A DNA stretch of 8,187 nucleotides from the NCBI GenBank assembly GCA_021817755.1, contig JAKAGC010000144.1, positions 1 through 8,187 on the forward strand, in the 5' to 3' direction. This stretch comes from Acidobacteriota bacterium. GTDB lineage: Bacteria > Acidobacteriota > Aminicenantia > UBA2199. Each line of letters begins with the position of its first letter. Positions within the stretch are counted from its first letter, which is position 1. Both the position numbers and the translations under genes were made by a program. Shown here piece after piece: positions 1 through 6,489 of this stretch. The notes under the pieces were generated by a model that made no database searches, had not been told where the DNA came from, and was given only the letters and a program-made list of their open reading frames with translations.

Positions 1-22
1 TATTATTACTTTTTATTTTTTA

Positions 23-1246
23 TTAGAGGGAAATGATACGTTGATAATTTACGGGATCGGTGTCGCCTTCGGTATTGATTAATAGGATACGGGAAGTAGA
101 TGATAATTGCATTTGCTCTCGTGCTTCCCGGAGTTCAGGATCTTTAAGCAATGCAATTAAACCGGCCAAACCGGCAGCCCCGGATTCACCTGAGGTTATC
201 TTTTCCCGATGATATGCACGCATGGCTTCAATAACATAATTGTCGGTAATACCGGTGAAGAGATGCATACCATCACGAATAATGGGCCAGGCAACAGGAG
301 AAGGAATTCCACAATTCAACCCGACCATAATGGAAGTCTGTTTTCCGCGTGTGGGTAAAGGAGCCCCATTTCCAAACCTGACAGATTCAAGAAAACAATC
401 GCAATCAGTTGGTTCTACACAGATAAGCCAGGGCCTATTAGACCCATATTTCCGGGTATAAAAACTAACGCCGGCAGCAGCTACTCCACCGACTCCGGCA
501 GGAAGAAAAACAAAATCCACCTGGGGAGAATCATTGGTATGAAGAACATCCTCAAGCTCACGAAATAAGGTTGTATACCCGAGCATAATAAAACGGGGAA
601 TATCCATATACCCGGGATATGCGGTATCGGAAATGGCATACCAATTATTGGATTGGGCATCAGCAGCACAACGGGTTACACAATCATCAAAAGTTCCGGG
701 CACCAAAACAACACGGGCCCCCTCGCTTTCGACATTATCTATACGAGCCTGGGCGGTATTATCAGGCATATATATAACTGCTTTCTGTTTTAACTTTCGA
801 GCAGTCCATGCCACTGCACGTCCATGATTTCCATCGGTTGCAGCACAAAAAGTAAATGAACCGAGTTTATCGAGTAGTGCTGGATTACTGAAAACAGAGG
901 GATCGAATGGAATGGCTTTCTTTGAACCAAAACGATCCTCCCAACGCTCCTTCAGAAATCGATATATTGCATAACTGGCACCAAGAGCTTTAAAGGCCTT
1001 TATTCCAAACCTCTGGGATTCATCTTTAACATATACCATCCCGACACCAAGAGAATGAGCAAGATCACGGGCTTTTACAAGAGGGGTTGGAGTGTAACCG
1101 TCAAGAGAACGGTGAAAATCCATCATATCGGACGCATTAAGAAAGGAAAATGAAGGATCTGTCCACTGGGGTTCGGGTTGAACAAAAGGATTAAAACTAA
1201 ATTTGCAACGTTCAAATTCAAGATTTTGAGAATTCATCGGGGTCAT
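23..1246 (-). CDS. dpaL: Diaminopropionate ammonia-lyase (PLP enzyme)
   Basis: This 407-aa protein matches the fold-type II PLP enzyme that breaks 2,3-diaminopropionate into pyruvate and two ammonia molecules in the cytoplasm (E. coli YgeX family, about 400 aa). Visible motifs are the PLP-lysine segment FGIKAFKALG with K86 as the likely Schiff-base lysine, TDGNHGRAVAW with D138 (the family's catalytic Asp), D207 in SDTAYPGY (second conserved Asp), the glycine-rich phosphate loop PAGVGGVAAA at 249-258, and NTEGDTDP at 391-398. It is full length. The gene lies 11 nt after a J-like/TPR gene on the same strand, so the two are probably co-transcribed. The start is uncertain: ATG codons at residues 1 and 4 are both preceded by an A-rich tract with no Shine-Dalgarno, so translation may be coupled to the upstream gene. 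The family call is secure; the physiological substrate is inferred from the family. Confidence 0.93.
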   Translation of the reverse strand: MTPMNSQNLEFERCKFSFNPFVQPEPQWTDPSFSFLNASDMMDFHRSLDGYTPTPLVKARDLAHSLGVGMVYVKDESQRFGIKAFKALGASYAIYRFLKERWEDRFGSKKAIPFDPSVFSNPALLDKLGSFTFCAATDGNHGRAVAWTARKLKQKAVIYMPDNTAQARIDNVESEGARVVLVPGTFDDCVTRCAADAQSNNWYAISDTAYPGYMDIPRFIMLGYTTLFRELEDVLHTNDSPQVDFVFLPAGVGGVAAAGVSFYTRKYGSNRPWLICVEPTDCDCFLESVRFGNGAPLPTRGKQTSIMVGLNCGIPSPVAWPIIRDGMHLFTGITDNYVIEAMRAYHREKITSGESGAAGLAGLIALLKDPELREAREQMQLSSTSRILLINTEGDTDPVNYQRIISL

Positions 1247-1257
1247 AATATATTTTT

Positions 1258-2040
1258 TTATTTTTTCTTTTTTGCAAAAAAAGTAGGAAGAATTTTACCC
1301 AATGTATCCTGAACTTTATCCATAGTACTGGCCTGGGGCCCGGCAAGTTCACGGAGTTTTTTATTTGCAAGGGCATGATTGGGTTCAATTTCAAGCGCTT
1401 TTCTAAAATAGGATTCGGCTTTTTTGAAAAGTTTTTCGGCACAGAATAAAAGACCGAGAGCCACCTGGTGTTCGGCGTTCCATGCTTCCATTTCGGCGGC
1501 TTTTTTTAGATTGGCTTCTGCTTTTAAACGCTGATCGGCATAAGGAGTCTGGCATAACCCAAGTAAATGATAATAATCGGGTTTGGTGGAATCCATTTTA
1601 ATGGCTTCTTCCATTGCCTTCCCCGCGAGCGTAAAATCTTTAATATTGTATAAATTTTTTGCACGTTTATATATTTCTCGAGCTTTTTCTTGAGGTTCGG
1701 TTTCTTTAAGAGATTGAGGATCGACATCCCTGAATCCGCATTTTTCATATGTGCCGCGTTTCTCGAAATCGGATAGAACCTGATGAGCACGTTTACCCAA
1801 ATCGATAAGGAATTGAGCTTTTTTCAACATTTCAAGATTACCGGAAATCCATTCGGCTTTTCTTTGAGAGAATTCTTCGGAATAATTATTATAAGCGGAA
1901 TCGATTTCACGCTGCGTAGCAGTAGTGGATAATCCTAAGAGTTCATAATAATTAAGATTTTTGTTTTTAACCTGGTCATAAAACAAGTTGACTGCGGATT
2001 CAAATTCCATGATTTCGGGGGATGTGCCTGAACCAATCAT
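1258..2040 (-). CDS. Degenerate J-domain plus TPR protein
   Basis: This is a 260-aa cytoplasmic protein without a signal peptide or membrane segment. Residues about 29-104 resemble a J domain: YYELLGLSTTATQREIDSAY matches helices I-II, and AHQVLSDFEKRGTYEKCGF matches helices III-IV. The HPD tripeptide that stimulates DnaK is missing; the corresponding loop reads EEFSQRK. Residues about 120-225 form TPR-like helical pairs, the clearest being LFKKAESYFRKALEIEPNHA. The protein ends in a lysine run (FFAKKKK). I place the start at the ATG ending at 2040 because AAGGAG lies 7 nt upstream; a TTG-initiated form seven codons longer would put that ribosome site inside the gene. A protein-interaction scaffold role is inference, and canonical DnaK co-chaperone activity is doubtful. 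It is the first gene of a two-gene unit with dpaL. Confidence 0.82.
   Translation of the reverse strand: MIGSGTSPEIMEFESAVNLFYDQVKNKNLNYYELLGLSTTATQREIDSAYNNYSEEFSQRKAEWISGNLEMLKKAQFLIDLGKRAHQVLSDFEKRGTYEKCGFRDVDPQSLKETEPQEKAREIYKRAKNLYNIKDFTLAGKAMEEAIKMDSTKPDYYHLLGLCQTPYADQRLKAEANLKKAAEMEAWNAEHQVALGLLFCAEKLFKKAESYFRKALEIEPNHALANKKLRELAGPQASTMDKVQDTLGKILPTFFAKKKK
1267..1273 (-). promoter_or_regulatory. Candidate -1 frameshift slippery site A AAA AAG
   Basis: On the minus strand the last codons of the J/TPR gene are GCA AAA AAG AAA AAA TAA, which places A AAA AAG in the X XXY YYZ phase used by the dnaX-type -1 frameshift. After a -1 slip the frame has no stop and runs through the intergenic A-rich stretch into the dpaL ATG in frame. 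I see no convincing stimulatory stem-loop or close internal Shine-Dalgarno, so a plain lysine-rich tail is the default explanation. Confidence 0.3.
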
Positions 2041-2047
2041 AATTAAT

Positions 2048-2053
2048 CTCCTT
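2048..2053 (-). promoter_or_regulatory. Ribosome binding site that sets the J/TPR start
   Basis: The minus strand reads AAGGAG followed by a 7-nt spacer and ATG at 2040. This is a strong Shine-Dalgarno match and rejects the longer upstream TTG start at 2061. Confidence 0.85.
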
Positions 2054-2142
2054 TTACACAAAGATACGTTTTATTAACGTAAAATTTTTATAAATTCGCT
2101 TTATATTAGCCATGGTTTAATTTTATAATATTTTTGTTTCAT

Positions 2143-2173
2143 TTACAACCGTTAAAAAAAAATACGGTTGTAA
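2143..2173. repeat. Perfect 10-bp inverted repeat around an A9 loop
   Basis: TTACAACCGT at 2143-2152 is exactly complementary to ACGGTTGTAA at 2164-2173, separated by T-A9-T. It is not followed by a T-run on the plus strand, so it is not a standard rho-independent terminator in that direction. Its place between divergent genes, overlapping the possible -35 of the minus-strand unit, suggests an operator or protein-binding site; that role is inference. Confidence 0.6.
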
Positions 2174-2227
2174 CAAAGGTTCAGCGTTGAATGAAGGAGC
2201 GGAACAGACATTAAGAACCGCGGTCCC

Positions 2228-2256
2228 TTGACTTTATCTGCAAAATATGTTAAAAA
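2228..2256 (+). promoter_or_regulatory. Putative sigma70-type promoter of the lipid block
   Basis: TTGACT (2228-2233) is followed after 17 bp by TAAAAA (2251-2256). The -35 and spacing are good and the -10 is imperfect. Transcription would start near 2263, leaving a leader of about 55 nt that contains the 2277-2297 inverted repeat and the ribosome site of the first gene. Confidence 0.45.
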
Positions 2257-2276
2257 CCTATCCTATATTATTACAA

Positions 2277-2297
2277 AAATGGAAAACATTTCCATTT
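2277..2297. repeat. Perfect 9-bp inverted repeat in the lipid-block leader
   Basis: AAATGGAAA (2277-2285) and TTTCCATTT (2289-2297) are exactly complementary around ACA. The element lies just after the predicted transcription start and about 9 nt before the GAAGGA ribosome site. It could be a dimeric repressor operator or an mRNA hairpin. It does not match the FapR or FadR consensus sequences as I know them. Confidence 0.6.
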
Positions 2298-2318
2298 GAA
2301 TTATAGAAGGATTTAATT

Positions 2319-2822
2319 ATGGTTATCGATGTTACAAGAATAGGTACACAGGGTCTTGTGTTACAGGATAAAGTCACCCTGGATGAGCAAATGCTACTCG
2401 AGGAAGAAAGCCGTTTTACCGACGAACTGGTATACACGGTAAAATTTACTCGCGATGGTGACAAAATCCGGGCAAAAGGGCAAATCAAGACCAACGTTTC
2501 ACTGCCATGCGTCAATTGCCTGGAAAATTTCGAGTTAAAAGTGGATTCGAAGTTTGATGTAATACTATTCCCGGTTCGATTGATTGAATCAAAACACACA
2601 CCACTCACTAATGATGAAATGGAATATATTTTCTTCGATGGTGATTCGATCGATCTGGATCGTCTCCTTGTGGAGCAGGTAAACCTGTTTATACCTTATA
2701 ATCCGATTTGCTCCCCCTACTGCAAAGGACTCTGCCCGAATTGCGGGGTAAATTTGAATTACCATGATTGCCAATGTGAAAATTCAATTTCTGAAATGAG
2801 ATTATTTTTTGATAAGATATAA
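2319..2822 (+). CDS. YceD/DUF177 family protein
   Basis: This 167-aa cytoplasmic protein belongs to the YceD/DUF177 family, found almost invariably just before rpmF and linked to 23S rRNA/ribosome maturation. The family hallmark is the C-terminal cysteine segment CSPYCKGLCPNCGVNLNYHDCQC (C131, C135, C139, C142, C151, C153), preceded by C64 and C67 in LPCVNCLENF, so metal binding is likely. The length is typical. The start is supported by GAAGGA 7 nt upstream of the ATG. It ends 11 nt before rpmF and is the first gene of the block, behind a putative promoter at 2228-2256. The family assignment rests on both the Cys-rich motif and the neighbour; its biochemical role is known only in outline for the family. 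Confidence 0.9.
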   Translation: MVIDVTRIGTQGLVLQDKVTLDEQMLLEEESRFTDELVYTVKFTRDGDKIRAKGQIKTNVSLPCVNCLENFELKVDSKFDVILFPVRLIESKHTPLTNDEMEYIFFDGDSIDLDRLLVEQVNLFIPYNPICSPYCKGLCPNCGVNLNYHDCQCENSISEMRLFFDKI

Positions 2823-2833
2823 GAGGTGAAAAT

Positions 2834-3019
2834 ATGGCACAACCCAAAAGAAGACATTCGCATGCACGAACCAATAAAAGAAGAGCTCATCATGCTGTTA
2901 AAGTAGACAGCCTGTCAACCTGTCCACAGTGTTCGGAGCCGAAAGCACCCCACCGGGCATGCAAAAGCTGCGGATATTATGGCAGCCGCCAGGTTATTAA
3001 AGCCGAAGAAACCGAATAG
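2834..3019 (+). CDS. rpmF: 50S ribosomal protein L32
   Basis: This small 61-aa basic protein of the large ribosomal subunit begins MAQPKRRHSHARTNKRRAHH, the classic L32 start. It keeps the zinc-ribbon cysteines C30/C33 (CPQC) and C43/C46 (CKSC), so it is the zinc-dependent C+ form rather than a Cys-free paralogue. AGAGGTGA lies just upstream of the ATG. It sits between the YceD-family gene and plsX, the conserved order that ties ribosome assembly to membrane-lipid synthesis in many bacteria. The acidic tail KAEETE is a normal variation. Confidence 0.97.
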   Translation: MAQPKRRHSHARTNKRRAHHAVKVDSLSTCPQCSEPKAPHRACKSCGYYGSRQVIKAEETE

Positions 3020-3071
3020 CCACTTTATGGAGAAATGATCATTCGATCGAAATAGGTTTAATAGAGTCGTA

Positions 3072-4106
3072 ATGGAAACAATGAGAGTTGCTGTTGATGC
3101 AATGGGCGGTGATTCCGCTCCGGGAGTTGTTATACGCGGTACTATCGGTTGCCTCAAAGACAATAGCGATATTTCCATCTTTTTAGTCGGCAAAGAAAAA
3201 GAAATTAAAAAAGAATTCCGTAAGAATAAATTCAATTGCCCTGGAAATCTTGAAATAGTCAATGCTCACGAACATGTTCTCATGCGTGAGCATTTCTTTT
3301 CATACTGGAAAAAAAGAGAAAAGACATCTATTAAAAAAGCATTGGATCTTGTAAAATCCCAAAAAGCCCAGGCAATGGTATCTGCGGGTAATACGGGTGC
3401 TGTTATGGCAATGTCGAAAGATGTGCTTGGCACCCTAAAACTAATCGACCGACCGGCCCTTGCTCTTCTAATGCCTACGCTGACAGGCCAATCCCTAATC
3501 CTTGATGTTGGCGCCAATGTAGACCCAAAACCGAAAAATCTGGTTCAGTTCGCCATTATGGGTAAAGTCTTCATGGAAAATGTGATGGGTATTAAAAACC
3601 CACGTATCGCATTAATGAGTATCGGCGAAGAAGAAGCAAAAGGTAATGAATTAATTAAAACAACTTACCAACATCTTAAAGCGATGAATATCAATTTCGT
3701 GGGAAACGTCGAAGGACGTGACGTTTTCAACGGTGCAGCAGATTTGATCGTTACGGATGGGTTTACGGGCAATGTTACTTTGAAAGTAACGGAAGGAACA
3801 GTAGATATCGTACTTGCATTACTGAAACGTGAAATTATGTCAAGCATTGTTGCAAGAGTGGGATTTTTCCTTCTAAGCAATGCAATCCGCCGCATTCGGA
3901 AAAAAATGGATTATGCAGAGTATGGTGGGGCTCTATTACTTGGAGTAAACGGGATTGTAATCATCGGTCACGGTTCATCCAATGAAAAGGCCATCCATAA
4001 TGCTATCGTGTTGAGCAAGCGGTTTATAAAAGAAAATATCCTGGGGAAAATTACGGAAGAAATAGAACGCTTACAAGATCGATTTAAGGAGCTAAAATAT
4101 GTATGA
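3072..4106 (+). CDS. plsX: Phosphate acyltransferase PlsX
   Basis: This 344-aa peripheral cytoplasmic enzyme converts acyl-ACP and phosphate to acyl-phosphate, the donor for PlsY in phosphatidic acid synthesis. Family motifs in order are MRVAVDAMGGDSAP (4-17), SAGNTGA (104-110), LDVGANVD (144-151), GNEL (191-194), DGFTGN (229-234), YGGALLLGVNG (284-294) and HGSS (300-303). Length is normal. The segment before SAGNTGA, where relatives carry an Arg/Lys-rich stretch ending in SS, reads REHFFSYWKKREKTS and is more divergent. The start is ambiguous between ATG at 3072 and ATG at 3081, three codons later; neither has a clear Shine-Dalgarno, and MRVAVDAMGG favours the second. Its 3' end overlaps fabG by 8 nt, implying coupled translation. 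Confidence 0.95.
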   Translation: METMRVAVDAMGGDSAPGVVIRGTIGCLKDNSDISIFLVGKEKEIKKEFRKNKFNCPGNLEIVNAHEHVLMREHFFSYWKKREKTSIKKALDLVKSQKAQAMVSAGNTGAVMAMSKDVLGTLKLIDRPALALLMPTLTGQSLILDVGANVDPKPKNLVQFAIMGKVFMENVMGIKNPRIALMSIGEEEAKGNELIKTTYQHLKAMNINFVGNVEGRDVFNGAADLIVTDGFTGNVTLKVTEGTVDIVLALLKREIMSSIVARVGFFLLSNAIRRIRKKMDYAEYGGALLLGVNGIVIIGHGSSNEKAIHNAIVLSKRFIKENILGKITEEIERLQDRFKELKYV

Positions 4107-4845
4107 GAATGAAAACTATAAAATAGCAATCGTTACAGGAGCTGCCCGTGGTATCGGCAAATCAATCGCTTCCAAACTTGCTAAATCAGGAATGGATGTA
4201 GTTGTGTCCGACGTGTTATTGGAAGAAGCAGAAAAAACAGCAGAAGAATTCCGGGCATTAGGCGTTCGTTCGATTGCTATTAAAGCAGATGTTTCACGAC
4301 CGGAAGACGTGGAAAATCTTCTCGAAACGACAGCTAAAGAAATGGGTGGGGTTCACTTCCTTATCAATAATGCGGGAATAACCCGTGATAATCTTGCAAT
4401 TCGTATGTCTGAAAAAGAATGGGATATGGTCATCGATATTAATTTGAAAGGGACCTTCCTTTGTTCACAGGCAGCCTCAAAAATAATGATGAAGCAACGA
4501 TTCGGCCGCATTGTTAACATTGCATCGGTAAGCGGTATCCTCGGAACAGCCGGCCAGGCTAACTATGCATCATCGAAAGCAGGTGTAATCGCATTAACCA
4601 AATCATTTGCCAGGGAACTGGGTAAACGGAATATTACCATCAACGCCATAGCCCCTGGTTTTATTATGACAGAAATGACAGAACAATTATCGGATAAAGT
4701 AAAAGAAGAATATATATCCAATATCCCGCTCAATAGAGCCGGAACACCAGACGACGTTGCCGAAGCGGTACTTTTTTTGATCTCGCCTTCGGCTTCATAT
4801 ATAACCGGAACAGTGATCAATGTTTCCGGAGGACTTTTAATCTAA
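4099..4845 (+). CDS. fabG: 3-oxoacyl-ACP reductase FabG
   Basis: This 248-aa short-chain dehydrogenase/reductase reduces 3-ketoacyl-ACP to 3-hydroxyacyl-ACP, with NADPH expected from the family. Visible features are the Rossmann glycine motif TGAARGIG (13-20), D64 in the KADV segment, NNAG (90-93), N115, and the catalytic S143, Y156 and K160 in IASVSG and YASSK, followed by the PGFIMTEMT substrate-loop region. Length is typical. The ATG overlaps the last 8 nt of plsX and has AAGGAG 7 nt upstream, inside plsX. SDR enzymes have many functions, but the position between plsX and acpP makes the fatty-acid role nearly certain. The genes fabH and fabD, often found just upstream in this type of cluster, are not present between plsX and fabG. 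Confidence 0.96.
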   Translation: MYENENYKIAIVTGAARGIGKSIASKLAKSGMDVVVSDVLLEEAEKTAEEFRALGVRSIAIKADVSRPEDVENLLETTAKEMGGVHFLINNAGITRDNLAIRMSEKEWDMVIDINLKGTFLCSQAASKIMMKQRFGRIVNIASVSGILGTAGQANYASSKAGVIALTKSFARELGKRNITINAIAPGFIMTEMTEQLSDKVKEEYISNIPLNRAGTPDDVAEAVLFLISPSASYITGTVINVSGGLLI

Positions 4846-4851
4846 AAAGAT

Positions 4852-4856
4852 AGGAG
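4852..4856 (+). promoter_or_regulatory. Ribosome binding site that sets the acpP start
   Basis: AGGAG abuts the ATG at 4857 directly, which leaves no spacer, but lies 6 nt before the ATG at 4863. The second ATG is therefore the likely start of acpP. Confidence 0.8.
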
Positions 4857-4862
4857 ATGAAA

Positions 4863-5099
4863 ATGACAAAAGATGAGATTTTAGCCAAGGTAAAAGCAGT
4901 GGTCGCTGAAAAATTAAACGTAGGCGAAGACCAGGTTACCACTGATGCAAAATTCGTAGAAGATTTAGGCGCTGATTCACTGGACCAGGTAGAATTGATT
5001 ATGGCTCTCGAAGATGAATTCGAAATGAAGATACCCGAAGATGAAGCTGAAAAATTAACAACTGTCGGTGCTGCTGTCGAGTATATCGTAGGAAAATAA
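4863..5099 (+). CDS. acpP: Acyl carrier protein
   Basis: This 78-aa acidic helical protein carries acyl chains on a 4'-phosphopantetheine arm during fatty acid synthesis. The attachment serine is S39 in the [18 protein letters not shown] segment, which matches the ACP signature; length and charge are typical. I start at 4863 because AGGAG is correctly spaced for this ATG and because [10 protein letters not shown] is a usual ACP beginning; the ATG two codons upstream directly abuts the ribosome site. It follows fabG by 17 nt and precedes fabF by 32 nt. The product is the direct substrate carrier for FabG, FabF and PlsX in the same cluster, and it also needs an ACP synthase encoded elsewhere. 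Confidence 0.97.
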   Translation: MTKDEILAKVKAVVAEKLNVGEDQVTTDAKFVEDLGADSLDQVELIMALEDEFEMKIPEDEAEKLTTVGAAVEYIVGK

Positions 5100-5131
5100 T
5101 CACTTTAATAAACAAATAATCGTACTCAGTC

Positions 5132-6400
5132 ATGGATTTTACAAGAAAACCGATACAGTTGAGAAGAGTAGTGGTTACCGGCATGGGGTGTATCTCCCCT
5201 GTCGGTAAAACTGCTAAGGAAAGCTGGGAAAATATAAGAAACGGAAAAAGTGGAGCAGGTTTAATAACCCGATTCGACACCACCGAATTTGCATCGAAAA
5301 TCGCAGCAGAGGTAAAGAATTATGATCCGCTGCAATATTTCGATCGTAAGGAGGTAAGAAAATACGATCCCTATATTCAATATGGTCTGATCGCAGCAGA
5401 AGAAGCAATGAAAGATTCCGGTATTAATACCGAAACGATCGATAAAGATCGTGCAGGAGTATTTATTGGTTCTGGGATCGGTGGAATTTCCACCATCGAA
5501 GCAAATAAAATGATGCTTATGGAGAAAGGACCGTCACGGGTATCCCCCTATTTTTTACCGGCCTCTCTGGCAAATCTTGCCAGCGGTAACATCTCGATAC
5601 GTTTCCGATTTAGAGGACCTAATCTGGCCTGTGTTACAGCCTGTGCTGCCAGCACTCATGCAATTGGAGATTCTTTTAAAATCATCCAGAGAGGCGACGC
5701 AGATATAATGCTTGCAGGCGGTGCGGAATACCCGATAACCGAATTGGGTATCGCAGGATTTACTGTCATGAAAGCACTCTCTACCCGAAATGATGAACCG
5801 GAAAAAGCAAGCCGTCCCTTTGAAAGAGACAGGGATGGATTTCTGGCAGCAGAAGGCTCCGCAATCCTTGTTCTTGAAGACCTGGAACATGCAGTAAAAC
5901 GGAATGCCCGAATTTATGCAGAACTCATCGGGTACGGGTATACCAGTGATGCCTATCATATGACTGCACCGGATCCGGATGGAAGCGGTGCTCTTCGCAC
6001 TATGAAAATGGCCATCCAGGATGCGCAATTACAACCGGAAAATATCCAATATATCAATGCTCATGGGACATCAACCCCACTGAATGATAAAACCGAAACA
6101 CACGCAATTAAACTTCTTTTTGAAGATTATGCGTATAAATTAAAAATCAGTTCTACCAAGTCCATGACCGGACATATGCTTGGTGCTACAGGCGCAGCAG
6201 AAGCTATTTTTTCCATTCTCGCAATCACCAATTCTTTTATTCCACCTACTATTAACTATGAAAATAGAGACGAAGAACTCGACCTGGACTATACCCCCAA
6301 CGTGGGCGTCCCGATGGATCTGACCTATGCATTGTCCAATTCATTCGGGTTTGGCGGAACAAACGGTTCGCTGGTCTTTAAAAAATTTGAAGACAAATAA
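5132..6400 (+). CDS. fabF: 3-oxoacyl-ACP synthase II (FabF/KAS II)
   Basis: This 422-aa condensing enzyme extends acyl-ACP with malonyl-ACP, releasing CO2. The Cys-His-His triad is present: C171 in TACAAS, H311 in NAHGTSTPLND and H348 in STKSMTGHMLGATGA, with K343 also conserved. The gating loop GFGGTN contains F407, and I116 in GSGIGG corresponds to the FabF-type Ile in the acyl pocket rather than FabB's Gly. The core begins RRVVVTGMG at residue 11, so the N-terminus is about eight residues longer than in E. coli FabF. There is no Shine-Dalgarno before the ATG, so the start is less certain than the identity. It is the last gene of the block and is followed by a GC-rich hairpin. Confidence 0.96.
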   Translation: MDFTRKPIQLRRVVVTGMGCISPVGKTAKESWENIRNGKSGAGLITRFDTTEFASKIAAEVKNYDPLQYFDRKEVRKYDPYIQYGLIAAEEAMKDSGINTETIDKDRAGVFIGSGIGGISTIEANKMMLMEKGPSRVSPYFLPASLANLASGNISIRFRFRGPNLACVTACAASTHAIGDSFKIIQRGDADIMLAGGAEYPITELGIAGFTVMKALSTRNDEPEKASRPFERDRDGFLAAEGSAILVLEDLEHAVKRNARIYAELIGYGYTSDAYHMTAPDPDGSGALRTMKMAIQDAQLQPENIQYINAHGTSTPLNDKTETHAIKLLFEDYAYKLKISSTKSMTGHMLGATGAAEAIFSILAITNSFIPPTINYENRDEELDLDYTPNVGVPMDLTYALSNSFGFGGTNGSLVFKKFEDK

Positions 6401-6437
6401 ATCCTTTTATTCCGATAAGCCATTTTAAGGCTATTTT

Positions 6438-6470
6438 ACCGGGGCGGTAACTAAAACCCGCCCCCGGTTT
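6438..6470 (+). terminator. Probable terminator hairpin after fabF
   Basis: ACCGGGGCGG (6438-6447) pairs with CCGCCCCCGGT (6458-6468), leaving one bulged C and a 10-nt loop, then a short TTT. The GC-rich stem stands out from its AT-rich surroundings in an 89-bp convergent gap. The U-tract is short, so efficiency is uncertain. On the opposite strand no T-run follows, so termination of the pgeF-type unit (which ends at 6490 but is read towards fabF) is less well supported. Confidence 0.55.
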
Positions 6471-6489
6471 CCACTTACATCATCACCCG

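Larger units (their letters stand above)
2041..2318. other. Divergent intergenic region
   Basis: This 278-bp non-coding region separates the minus-strand J/TPR-dpaL unit from the plus-strand lipid block. It holds a plausible plus-strand promoter, two perfect inverted repeats (2143-2173 and 2277-2297) and an 8-bp palindrome ACCGCGGT at 2217-2224. For the minus-strand unit the best promoter I find is TTGTAA (2148-2143) with TATAAA (2127-2122), but the 15-bp spacer is short, so that promoter is uncertain. The stretch 2085-2140 is very AT-rich. No small gene with a credible start and ribosome site was seen. Confidence 0.7.

Noticed and set aside
1268..1281. TTTTTTGCAAAAAA palindrome at the J/TPR gene end as a terminator
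   Set aside because: It is coding sequence with no loop and only A/T pairs apart from the centre; more likely a by-product of Phe and Lys codons.
1218..1442. Minus-strand 74-codon frame spanning the J/TPR-dpaL junction
   Set aside because: It is in neither gene's frame and is not the frame reached by a -1 slip at A AAA AAG; its Lys/Pro-rich translation looks like a shadow.
2258..2608. 116-codon minus-strand reading frame over the yceD-type gene start
   Set aside because: It is antisense to a well-supported gene and has a low-complexity serine-rich translation.
3042..3051. Palindrome TTCGATCGAA between rpmF and plsX
   Set aside because: It is only 10 bp, built from GATC/TCGA-type words that are common in this sequence, and no associated promoter was found.
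5555..6028. 157-codon minus-strand reading frame inside fabF
   Set aside because: It lies entirely antisense to a clear fabF and its translation resembles no family I recognise.
6418..6432. AGCC/GGCT mini-hairpin after fabF
   Set aside because: The stem is only 4 bp; the larger GC-rich hairpin just downstream is the better terminator candidate.
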